A stretch of DNA of 64,000 nucleotides, taken from contig OZ023210.1 of assembly GCA_963995525.1 (NCBI GenBank), positions 65,026,921 through 65,090,920 on the forward strand. Reading direction: 5' to 3'. This document shows, one piece after another, positions 1 through 61,964 of the stretch. The notes under the pieces were generated by a model. The model ran no database searches. It saw only the letters and a program-made list of their open reading frames with translations, and was not told the origin of the DNA. The translations under genes and the position numbers were made by a program. Source of the DNA: Escarpia spicata. Lineage: Eukaryota > Annelida > Polychaeta > Sabellida > Siboglinidae. Position 1 is the first letter of the stretch; each line of letters starts with the position of its first letter.

Positions 1-271
1 ATTCGGTTAAACATGTAACCAGCAGGCATGTGCGTTGGTTGAAGAAGCTTGGCAGATGAGACAGACTGCTTGTGTCATATGGAATTTCCACCCCGTAGAA
101 TCTTCACCTCTTGCAGTAAACTGTTCACCCCTGTCTAGGGGTAGATATAGCCATATGTGATTCAGTACAGTGCATACACACACTATATGTTATGCGTGTT
201 TGTTACGTTATATATTGCAACATGGTGATCACGCATCATGAAGTGATTCCAAGTATAACATTCCAGATACA

Positions 272-1670
272 CAAACAGGGACTAATGCACGATCATATTT
301 TTGCCCGTCCTGACAGCGACATGCATCATGTGCCCGGAAGTTTTACCAGTCCAAATAGTTTGCAGTCGACAGGTGCACCACAAAAACCTTAACCCTTAGG
401 CACAATATTGCAGTAGCAGCATAAAAAAACTCTAAACGCGATGACACGGGCAGAGGTGACGGCGCCGAACAAGAGACACGGCCAGAGGTATCACTGACGA
501 CACAGGCACGACCACTGGCACAGTCTCCAGTTGGTCCACGCCATTGTCTTCCTATTGAACGATGGCAGTCACCATAATTTTCGTTTCTTTTGATTAGATT
601 AATGTCATTTTGACATTTCTTTGACGCCGGCAGCATAACAAAAACAAAAATGCTATATTGCAGTTTCAATTGATAGTGTTACATGCTTTCAATTAACCAG
701 ACCCCTCTAGGGAAATAACGAAGCACATGCTTTCAGTATATTGGGTGCCAAAACCCCGAACGCTCCCGATTATTCGTATTTGCATACAGAGAATAACGGA
801 CCAGCACGCGAATGCAAAATAAGGAATCTGTAAACTCGGCTAGAAAGATGCCATCGTAATTTTGGCCGAATTGCATGTTACAAAACAGTTTTAGTGGGCG
901 AAGTTGGCACCATGTTAACAAAGTGTAAAATACGGTCATTTTCAAGTACTTTACACCCCAACCACAATTGATTCGTGTCAGTGTCTTTGGAAGGCTTTTT
1001 AAAACTAATAAAATAAAATATTTAAATTAATCTAATACAACATAAACAAGTAATATCCGCTGTGATTTATGTGCCCCAAAAACGTGCTGACTACCAAACC
1101 ACCAGTACATAATAATGTACTTTTTTTTAATGTTGAGAATGTTTGCAATCACTCCTACATGCTCTGCGATTTGTTTATTGGCAATTCAAACATTGGAAAC
1201 TTTCCCACAGCAGTGCTGACACAAGTCTTTGTAGTGCCAGTTTTTGACTGATACCAGTAATGAACAATGCATCTACACTGTTACATTAAAACAGTATCCA
1301 TTTGAATATTGCAACAAAGTATACACACACTGCAGGGTGTGTAGAGTATTTCCAGGAACTGCCCTGTGACTGGGGTGCAGCGCCTGTCACCCAGCCTGTT
1401 GAATATAGCAAGTACAGCATAACGTGGGTCGTACTCATTACACAGTTACCTGTTTGTGCCCATCACTCAAAATTCTTACCCATTTCCGACTAACTCAATC
1501 CATGGCCAAATGTTGGGATGACGTGTCTCTGTAACTGGCCCTCTTGGTCGTCAAAAAATACCTTAATTTATTACCTGTTCAAATGATGGGTTGACACAAA
1601 TTTTACTCACTCCCAGTGGACACAGCTGTCCAAATGACAGGGTAAAGGGTCACTGCATTAGGCTATGTAC
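272..1670 (+). mobile_element. Dispersed ~1.4 kb element, copy A (class unclear)
   Basis: Nearly the whole stretch recurs in reverse orientation at about 60540-61845. Well matched segments include the block around 350-420 (GTGCACCACAAAAACC), 700-960, and 1062-1250 (GTGCCCCAAAAACGTGCTG). The outer edges share a short inverted motif (GACTAATGCAC near 280; its complement at the far end, clearer in copy B), which hints at a DNA transposon with very short terminal repeats. A 108-codon minus-strand frame at 343-669 is partly shared with copy B (containing GDCHRSIGRQWRGPTG) but has no recognised domain. The element may be non-autonomous. Confidence 0.6.
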
Positions 1671-2095
1671 ACAAAGTAAGATACAGTTGTTATATCATTA
1701 CATTTATTTGATTCCCTAAAATGTATGAGAGATATCATAACATGGATAACATTCATTATTGCAACTAGATTGTGTATGTTTAATCTGTAAGAATTTATTC
1801 AATAGAGGTCTTAATAAATTAATATAATTTTATTTTAATCAACAACAAATTTGGGGCGAATTTAAAATAAATAATAATCAATTAAAAAGTACATCTGAAA
1901 AAGGTGTAAATTATTTAGTAAGTAAATAAATCGGTCAAATACAAGAAATAATAGTAAATCCAATAAGTAATAAATAAAAAAACAACTGACAATACAGTGT
2001 TAGTGAAAGTCAATCAAGTTGGTAGCTGACAACTCTGCCAGAAGCTTATGGTAAAATCATGTAAAAGATCTTATGCTATATGAATACACAAATGC
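1671..2095. other. AT-rich sequence without recognisable feature
   Basis: Very A/T-rich with many stops in all frames. I see no gene or repeat in it. Confidence 0.5.
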
Positions 2096-2558
2096 ACCGT
2101 TAGGCAACCGGCACTGGCTTAGAACAGACTGTGTGTCTGTACTGTCTGTATTTTAAGCACTGATAGACAACTGGCACAGGCTTAGAACAGACTGTGTGTC
2201 TGTACTGTCTGTATTGTAAGCACCGTTAGACAACCAGCACTGGCTGAGAACAGACTGTGTGTCTGTACCGTCTGTATTGTAAGCACTGATAGACACCAGC
2301 ACCGGCTTAGAACAGACTGTGTGTCTGTACCGTCTGTATTGTAAGCACTGATAGACACCAGCACCGGCTTAGAACGGACTGTGTGTCTGTACCATCTGTA
2401 CTGTAAGCACTGATAGACACCAGCACTGGCTTAGAACAGACTTTGTGTCTGTACTGTCTGTATTGTAAGCACCGATAGACAACCAGCACTGGCTTAGAAC
2501 AGACTGTGTGTCTGTACCGTCTGTATTGTAAGCACTGATAGACACCAGCACCGGCTGC
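2096..2558. repeat. Minisatellite, 62-64 bp unit, ~7 copies
   Basis: The unit contains CTTAGAACAGACTGTGTGTC and TGTAAGCACTGATAGACA; spacing between successive copies is 62-64 bases with scattered substitutions. Confidence 0.93.
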
Positions 2559-2858
2559 TAGATGCCACAGTGACATTTCTGATGACATTTCGTAAACCTT
2601 CGCACCTTAGCCAATGTGACGTGAGAGGTGGAAGAGTTGAACTGATGTGATCCACAAACATCTGGTTGAAGCTGGAATGAAAGAGGGACTATGTGGTATG
2701 CTAATTGCTATATTTGTATCTCCTCTGTCTACCCTGAATGGTTGACAATGTAGAGAATGCGGTTATGTTTGTTGTTTCTTTTAGATATTTCCATTATTTG
2801 AAACAATATGGATCCATTGGCATTGTTGCTATTTATACTGATTTATAAGTGTTGTTGA

Positions 2859-3851
2859 GTTTGGATATCTGGCACATCATGTAGTTCAGGTAGCACTGTA
2901 AGTTTGGATATCTGGCACATCATGTAGTTCAGGTAGCACTGTAAGTTTGGATATCTGGCACATCATGTAGTTCAGGTAGCACTGTAAGTTTGGATATCTG
3001 GCACATCATGTAGTTCAGGTAGCACTGTAAGTTTGGATATCTGGCACATCATGTAGTTCAGGTAGCACTGTAAGTTTGGATATCTGGCACATCATGTAGT
3101 TCAGGTAGCACTGTAAGTTTGGATATCTGGCACATCATGTAGTTCAGGTAGCACTGTAAGTTTGGATATCTGGCACATCATGTAGTTCAGGTAGCACTGT
3201 AAGTTTGGATATCTGGCACATCATGTAGTTCAGGTAGCACTGTAAGTTTGGATATCTGGCACATCATGTAGTTCAGGTAGCACTGTAAGTTTGGATATCT
3301 GGCACATCATGTAGTTCAGGTAGCACTGTAAGTTTGTATATCTGGCACATCATGTAGTTCAGGTAGCACTGTAAGTTTGTATATCTGGCACATCATGTAG
3401 TTCAGGTAGCACTGTAAGTTTGGATATCTGGCACATCATGTAGTTCAGGTAGCACTGTAAGTTTGGATATCTGGCACATCATGTAGTTCAGGTAGCACTG
3501 TAAGTTTGGATATCTGGCACATCATGTAGTTCAGGTAGCACTGTAAGTTTGTATATCTGGCACATCATGTAGTTCAGGTAGCACTGTAAGTTTGTATATC
3601 TGGCACATCATGTAGTTCAGGTAGCACTGTAAGTTTGGATATCTGGCACATCATGTAGTTCAGGTAGCACTGTAAGTTTGGATATCTGGCACATCATGTA
3701 GTTCAGGTAGCACTGTAAGTTTGGATATCTGGCACATCATGTAGTTCAGGTAGCACTGTAAGTTTGGATATCTGGCACATCATGTAGTTCAGGTAGCACT
3801 GTAAGTTTGGATATCTGGCACATCATGTAGTTCAGGTAGCACTGTAAGTTT
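2859..3851. repeat. Minisatellite, 43 bp unit, ~23 copies
   Basis: Units start GTTTGGATATCTGGCAC and end AGCACTGTAA. Copies are almost identical; the only recurrent variant is GTTTGTATAT (four copies), present in two adjacent pairs about five units apart. This suggests recent expansion, with larger blocks duplicated. Confidence 0.97.
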
Positions 3852-5096
3852 GCCTTTTCTTGTGAAGCTTCACAAAGATGACATGTATAAAATGCATTAC
3901 CTGTTTACCAAGTGTTAGAATACTACCCCATGGGATATTCACTAGACAAACCAAACACAGTTAATGGCCCTAGGAATCCACATCTCCACACACTCTCTTC
4001 TCTGTACACTTTGGCATTGTTATGGTTTCAAATGAGTTTGGCGCATTTCACGTTTACATATTGGTAAAGTGGTAAACAAATACACACCCTGTGGCATTAA
4101 ATTTGAGGCACGTGCCAGTGTTAATAGTTGCGTCCACATTAGACCCTCTTCTACTTGTCAGGGGCTAATGCAACCTGTCTCCAAACCGCACTAAAACTAG
4201 CCATCTTCCTGACAGCGTTCCTTGTCTGGAGGCTGATATTCACCAGCTCGTATCCAGTGTGCTATATACTGCGCCATTGCAATAAAAACTCACACAACCG
4301 CAGAAGAAATATAGCCTTTAGTCTGCCAGCTGTTTTAAATGCACTGATTTTGTCCATTATCAATAGTGAGTCATCAGTGACCAGTCAAAATGTTTTGCCA
4401 CCGAAATATTGACATTGGAACGTCGTTAATCCAGATCCCAATAATTCAGAAATCTTGGCTTCACAAGTTTAAATATACACCCCATTATGTACATGATTTG
4501 TTTGGCCAAGACTCATTAATCCGAATACATGTATTGAAACCATTGTGCTGAGTTTGACCCAGGTTCTAGGTGTAAATTCAAACTTCAGAGTACAACCTTT
4601 TTTATGTTGGTGTTTTAACCTTGTGTCCTAGTTATTTAATTATCTCAGACAATGTAACTGCAGTAGTTTTTTGTTTAATTCAGACCTGCGTCATTGTAAA
4701 GATTACCCAATACAATATGGATTCTTGGAATTTGGTTATGAATATAACCATAACCCTTTTTAATACTGATTTGCTTGAAATGTAAAAAAAAATTTAAAGG
4801 GCTATAGTATAAGCCATACAACTGTATATTTGAATGGCAGATTAATAGCAGTCAAAGACCAAATACGTTGTTTTGAATTTGATACTAAGCAAATGTCCGA
4901 CCAAAGACCAGGGAGTTTGTTTGAAATATCCTGTGTACGTAGATTTAATACCCTAGTAGACAGCAACACTCGTACACCTACCAATGAAAAACATAATACG
5001 GTTTATAAGGAATCTCGGATAAAAAATATGTATTTTATTCCAGAAAACATGTCATGTTAGTAATGCATGCAAATATGTCTGTGTGTGCATCTGTTC
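3852..5096. other. 5' flank, no gene recognised
   Basis: Mostly A/T-rich. An 85-codon frame at 4155-4412 has a hydrophobic middle and a basic stretch but no family resemblance and no support for expression. Nothing else is visible. Confidence 0.4.
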
Positions 5097-5450
5097 TGAG
5101 AATCTGCGGATGAATGAGCTACCAGTATTATAGTACATGTAGAGAATCAGTGGATGAATGAGCTACCAGTATTATAGTTCATATAGAGAATCAGTGGATG
5201 AATGAGCTACCAGTATTATAGTGCAGGTAGAGAATCAGTGGATGAATGAGCTACCAGTATTATAATACAGGTAGATAATCAGTGGATGAATGAGCTACCA
5301 GTATGATAGTGCAGGTAGAGAATCAGTGGATGAATGAGCTACCAGTATTATAATACAGGTAGAGAATCAGTGGATGAATGAGCTACCGGTATTATAATAC
5401 AGGCAGAGAATCAGTGGATGAATGAGCTACCAGTATATTAGTGCAGGTAG
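5097..5450. repeat. Minisatellite, 44 bp unit, ~8 copies
   Basis: The unit contains GAATCAGTGGATGAATGAGC and CCAGTATTATAGT, with a few substitutions per copy. Confidence 0.93.
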
Positions 5451-7380
5451 AAAAAGCAGCTGTTGAAGTGAACTGGTAATTTAGAAGTGTTTCTCTGAGA
5501 TATCTCAAGGTCTCCCTCGGGGTTTCCAGTTCTGTTGGACACAGGCACCTAGCTGGTGGTGCCATCTGCTGGGAGAACAACTCACTATATTACACTGGTC
5601 TGCCCAGCAGCACTTGATCATGACACGATGTTATCAATGTGATCATTTAATGAGCAGTATTTAGTTATCATTATGGTTGAGCTTCCGGTGCAATGACTGG
5701 TGTGGACCAATGTACATGGCTCTCACTTGCAAACATGCCTGCTAGTGTACAACATATATTTATACCCAGATATTTATCTTTTGTGAATGGAACATATTTT
5801 GTTATAAGTAATTCAGTAATTGTGTGATCAAACAATTGTTATACGTGTCCAGTACTAAAATCATCAATAGATGGGTGAAACTGCTAGGAGAGTAAGCACA
5901 ACTAAAAATAGTCGGCTTGCTTCAGGGCTACAACTATTTTATTGGGAGCAGAAAAACTTGTTTTCTCATATCCATATCACCTGGAACTTCAAAGGGTGTA
6001 TCTATACCAAAGGTAACACATTTTTTGATATATTTTTTTGCAAGGTTAAGCCTTTTTATAAGTCTATATAAAATAATGCTGTAGAGTATCGAGATTGAAC
6101 TTGCCGAACCTAGACAAGATGTCCAGGTGTTGTGTTTGTGGGCAGGATCACTGTCACACAGCCCCAAGGGGAGATGTACCTACTGTTTGTTGGGGGGTCA
6201 TTGACCCCACCCCACCCCTCAAGGACATTTTTTTTCTCTGTTCTTCCCTGAGATTCCTCAGACGGTCCCCACCAGCCAACATAAGGCATTCGCAGCTGTT
6301 GTTCCTGTAATATGCAATTAAGTGCAATGTTACCCTGCCCTGTGAGGGGTGTTTGTGTAGGTGCCCCTGTGAGAGGTGTTTGTATAGTTGCCCCCACCCC
6401 CTGGTGGATGTCAAGGTAACAGCTGTCTTCTGAATGCTTGGCTGTTCTACCTGTGGTCACGTGATCATATTCGAAATCACAATTCCACATCAGCGGAAAG
6501 TTTTCGGGAAAAGTTTTGTGACAAGAATGGATTATTTGAAACAGCCAAGATGGTTTGCCTATGATAAGAGAGATGGTCAAAATTGTCCTGTTGGTTATTG
6601 AAGCATTTACAGTTAATTCAAGAGTTTATAAATTGCATTTATTGCCAGCGCTGTCATTATCTTGTCAAACATTTATGAACCAAAGCCTGTGTTTGAAAGT
6701 TTTGGATTATTAAAAATAGACAATGCAAAATCAAACTAAGCGAATATATTAAAAAGTCAAAGTGATATTTTGTGTTCTTTGTGTGTTTTTTGTAAATGTT
6801 CAGCTGAGGGAGAATATTGATTGTGACCTTGAACGGGCTGGGTGAATCACTTTCCCAGGTTTCTCTGGGGTGTCTTCTGGTTGCCCAAATATTGCTCTCC
6901 AGCCAGGGATGCCAGGCTGTTGATCCCCTCACCTGGGGAATAATCCTGCCACCTCTTTACACCATCCAACCACTGTAAACAGAGTTTTGGCAGCACCCCT
7001 CCCAGCATTGAGACTCTCCCTGGAGAACTTCCAGCATCTGGGAAGAGAAGGGAGCTGAGCGAATGGGAAGGCGCCTCCCAACCCAGATACCTGGCCAGGG
7101 ATTGGCTGAGGCCCAGAGGTTGTGGATGTGATAAAGCCAGGTGCAGTCAGACCCAGCTCCTGTTGGCCCTTGGTGTGTGGAAGCAGGGCTGTGTGGAGCC
7201 AACAGAGCAACTCCACCCTTGTAATTGCCTGCACGGCAGGATACATGTCCACTGGGCACTGTCAGTGTCCACTCAGATGGACAGGACACCGTTGCCATGG
7301 GAAAAAGAACTGGACATGAGGACATTATGTGAAGGATGCCTACACATGGTCGGAGAGTTACCAGCAGCAGCAGCTTCTAC
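5451..7380. other. 5' flank of MRTF; possible promoter region
   Basis: No coding sequence recognised. Two GTGAGRGGTGTTTGTRTAG copies lie near 6340-6390. Base composition becomes more G/C-rich from about 6830 to 7380, nearest the first coding exon. I see no clear TATA box or CArG box that I would stand behind. Confidence 0.3.
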
Positions 7381-7642
7381 ATCTTAACTTATTACTATTA
7401 TTATTATTATTAATTTATTCTCACCAACAATGCTCTATTGAGTTATTTATTTATTTATTATTATTTATTTGTTAATTTATTATCTGTTTGTTTTTTCACC
7501 CTACTTGGATTTGTTGTTCCACTGCCGACAGATGAGTGAATAACTTATTTCACTATTACTTTATTCGTGAGTGACTGATTCGACCAGGAGTTAGAGTGAC
7601 TATTGTTGCAAGATTCTGTCGAATGGAGCATGAACTCTGTGG
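7381..7642 (+). other. Probable 5' untranslated part of exon 1
   Basis: This stretch lies directly upstream of the start codon. It contains TTA/ATT-rich simple sequence (about 7385-7480), stops in all + frames and no clear TATA/Inr pair. It follows a more GC-rich block (about 6900-7380) that could hold a promoter. Where transcription starts cannot be read from the sequence. Confidence 0.35.
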
Positions 7643-58806
<51,164 letters not shown>

Positions 58807-58808
58807 GT

Positions 58809-59229
58809 ATCATTACCACGTCTCCTGTCCTCTATCTGATTTACATTATTATTACTTGTGATATATATTTTATTCTTTTTTATATATTTCAGTATGTTTA
58901 GTTTTCTCTTCATTTGTTTGTCCTGTCGTGTCCTATACTCTGTTTGATCTGTCGGATGTCAGCGGAGTTTCAGTTTCCTTGCAACAGAGCTTGATAACTT
59001 GTGGTTTGTGTAAATAAGAACGTCAGAGAATGCTTTGAATGGGAGGCAACAAGAGGGGTGGAGGGCATCCAACCGCTCAGTCTGGGGAAAGGCTAACTAG
59101 GGGTTGTTGAGAGACCCAAACCTTCTGGTCACTTGGGAGAAGTATCAAGGTCTTCTGGTTGACTGGTCAGAAGTTGAACCTAGACACTTCGGGGTTTTGT
59201 TGTCAGCAGTTGTTGCCTGTAGTAATCAT
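58809..59229. other. Sequence downstream of exon 7
   Basis: Either 3' UTR or the next intron. No AATAAA near a plausible end. A/T-rich at first, then unique sequence. Confidence 0.35.
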
Positions 59230-59234
59230 AACTT

Positions 59235-60085
59235 GTTGTGTGGAGGCATGGTAGTTATTGTGGTCATGGCAGCTCTTGTGGTTGTGGTAGTTCTTGTGTT
59301 TGTGGTAGTTCTTGTGTTTGTGGTAGTTCTTGTGTTTGTGGTAGTTCTTGTGTTTGTGGTACTTCTTGTGGTCATGGCAGTTCTTGTGGTTGTGGTAGTT
59401 CTTGTGTTTGTGGTACTTCTTGTGGTCATGGCAGTTCTTGTGGTCGTGGTAGTTCTTGTGTTTGTGGTAGTTCTTGTGTTTGTGGTAGTTCTTGTGTTTG
59501 TGGTAGTTCTTGTGATTGTGGTAGTTCTTGTGGTCGTAGCAGTTCTTAAGGTTGTGGTAGTTCTTGTGTTTGTGGTAGTTCTTGTGTTTGTGGTAGTTCT
59601 TGTGTTTGTGGTAGTTCTTGTGTTTGTAGTAGTTCTTGTGTTTGTGGTAGTTCTTGTGTTTGTGGTAGTTCTTGTGTTTGTGGTAGTTCTTGTGTTCGTG
59701 GTAGTGCTTGTGGTCATGGTAGTTCTTGTGGTCATTGCAGTTCCTGTGGTCGTTGTAGTTCCTGCGGTTGTGGTAGTTCTTGTGGTAGTTCGTGTGGTCA
59801 TGGTAGTTCTTGTGGTTGTGGTAGTTCTTGTGGTTGTGGTATTTCTTGTGTTTGTGGCAGTTCTTGTGGTCATGGTAGTGCTTGTGGTCATGGTAGTTCT
59901 TGTGCTCGTGGTAGTTCCTATGGTCGTGGTAGTTCTTGTGGTCATGATAGTTCCCGTGGTTGTGGTAGTTGTGGTCGTGGTAGGTCCTGTGGTTGTGGTA
60001 GTTGTGGTCGTGGTAGTTTCTGTGGTTGTGGTAGTTGTGGTCATTGTAGTTCCTGTGGTAGTTGTGGTCGTGGTAGGTGTCTAGT
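59235..60085. repeat. 18 bp minisatellite (GTGGTAGTTCTTGTGTTT), ~45 copies
   Basis: Units alternate TTCTTGTGTTTGTGGTAG with GGTCATGGCAG and GGTTGTGGTAG variants. Since 18 is a multiple of three, frames up to 326 codons stay open on both strands. Confidence 0.95.
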
Positions 60086-60539
60086 GGGACTGCTGTCTCC
60101 CACTCCCTCCCTCCAGCCCATTGATTTATGTCTCCCCAACGGCCCTGAGACTTCTCTCCCCACCCCATGTCTTACTACACAGTGCACTGAGGCATTGACA
60201 CTCTGGCATTTGTTTTTGCTGTCTCGGACAAGTTTGTTTTCAGCGTGGAGATCGGCAGTGAATAGTGGAGTCAGTGTTCTGGCATGACTGCCTCAGCTGG
60301 CTGGATGCATCTCACAGACATCTTGGAATGGTGTTGAGAGTTATTAATGGGACACAGGGTCTGTATCTTGGGGGGCCCAGTCATGTCTGAGTCACACTCT
60401 CCACAGATGTCTAGATGTGTTTCTCCACAACCTACAGCATGTCCTTGTAGTCTGATGTAATCTCTTACAAACGTAATGTTCATGTTCATTATGGGTACTG
60501 GGTGGCATAGACTAATGCACTGACCTGTCACCTCGTCAT
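60086..60539. other. Sequence between array and element copy B
   Basis: No gene recognised. Confidence 0.35.
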
Positions 60540-61845
60540 TTGGACCGGCTGAGTCTGCTGGGAGTGGGTAAGAATTGTGTCAACCTGTCATTTGGACAGT
60601 TTTTTTGACCGGCCAAGAGGGCCTCATGCAAAGACCCATCACCCCGACATTTGGGCACAGATGGAGTCAGTTGGAACACGGTGGCATGTGAGGAGCCTTT
60701 CTCTGACGTTGGCAAAGCCTTCACAGGGCAGTTGCTGGACCTACTCTACTACGCACCCGCAACGTGTGTACAGTTTGTTTGTTTGCAATATTCAGATGGA
60801 TACTGTTTTAATGCAACAGCATTGTTAATTACTTCTGTTAGTCAAAAACTGGCACTACAAAGACTTGTGTCGGCACTGTTGTGGGAAAGTTTCCGGTGTT
60901 TGAATTACCAATAAACAAATCGCAGAGCTTCTAGGAGTGGTTGCATACATTCTCAACATTCAACAAAACGTACATTATTATGTACTGGTGGTTTGGTAGT
61001 CAGCACGTTTTTGGGGCACATAAATCACTGCGACACTGGCGGATATTACTTGTTTAATGTTGTATTAGATGAATTTAAATATTTGATTTAATTAGTTTTA
61101 AAAACCTTCCAAAGACACTCACACGAATCAATTGTGGTTGGGATGTAAAGTACGTGAAAATGACAGGTTTTACACTTTGTTAACGTAGTGCTAACTTTGC
61201 ATGTTAAAACTGTTTTGTAACATGCGATTCGGCGAAAATTATGACGGCATCGTTTTAGCCAAGTTTATGGATGATTTCCTTATTTAGCATTCACATACTG
61301 GCCTGTTATTCTCCGTATTCAAAGATGAGTAATCGGGAACGTTCGGGGTTTTGGCACCCAATATACAGAAAGCATGTGCTTCTTTATTTCCCTAGAGGGG
61401 TCTGGTTAATTGAAAGCACGTGACACTATCAATTGAAACTGCAATAGCACATTTTTGTTTTCACTATGCTGCCGCCGCCGCCGAAGAAATGTCGAAATGA
61501 TATTACGCGTTTTTCGAATCAAAACCAACAAAAATTATGGTGACTGCCATCGTTCAATAGGAAGACAATGGCGTGGACCAACTGGAGAGGGCGCCAGTGG
61601 CCGTGCCTGTGTCGTCAGTGATACCTTTGCACGTGTCTTTGTATTCGGCGCCGTCACCTCATCCATGTCATCGCGTTCAAAGTTTTTTTTTAATGCTGCC
61701 ACTTCAATATTGTGTCTAAGGGTTAAGGTTTTTGTGGTGCACCTATCGACTGCAAACTATTTGGACTGATAACATTTCCGGGTACATGACGCATGGCGCT
61801 GTCAGGACGGACCAAAATATGATCATACATCATCAGTCCCTGCTG
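60540..61845 (-). mobile_element. Dispersed ~1.4 kb element, copy B (inverted relative to copy A)
   Basis: The reverse complement aligns by eye with 272-1670, including GTGCCCCAAAAACGTGCTGA, TTGTTTATTGG and GGTGCACCACAAAAACCTTA. Copy B has its own small indels. On the + strand here a 104-codon frame (61455-61769) shares GDCHRSIGRQWRGPTG with copy A's minus frame. The ends carry GACTAATGCAC-type short inverted motifs. No recognised transposase or reverse transcriptase. Confidence 0.62.
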
Positions 61846-61964
61846 GGTGGTGTCTGCTTCTATATTTTTTATAGGTATCATGATTTTTGTAGAATTTTCA
61901 TACAGTGGGGTCATATAATTGTTATACTGTACTTTCTGGGCCAGAATTGGGCAACGTGTGTGCA
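61846..61964. other. Spacer between element copy B and the terminal array
   Basis: T-rich, no feature. Confidence 0.35.

Noticed and set aside
2859..3851. Regular repeats that might suggest a CRISPR array
   Set aside because: Units are contiguous with no unique spacers, and the DNA is animal nuclear sequence with introns. The same holds for every other array here.
59104..60168. 326- and 321-codon frames (Val-rich; His/Asn/Lys-rich) and a 272-codon Thr-rich frame
   Set aside because: By-products of the 18-bp array downstream of MRTF; no start context, domain or splice sites.
58809..61900. A further MRTF exon with the C-terminal activation domain
   Set aside because: Looked for a phase-2 acceptor followed by a conserved MRTF C-terminal segment; nothing convincing was seen among the repeat arrays and element copy B.
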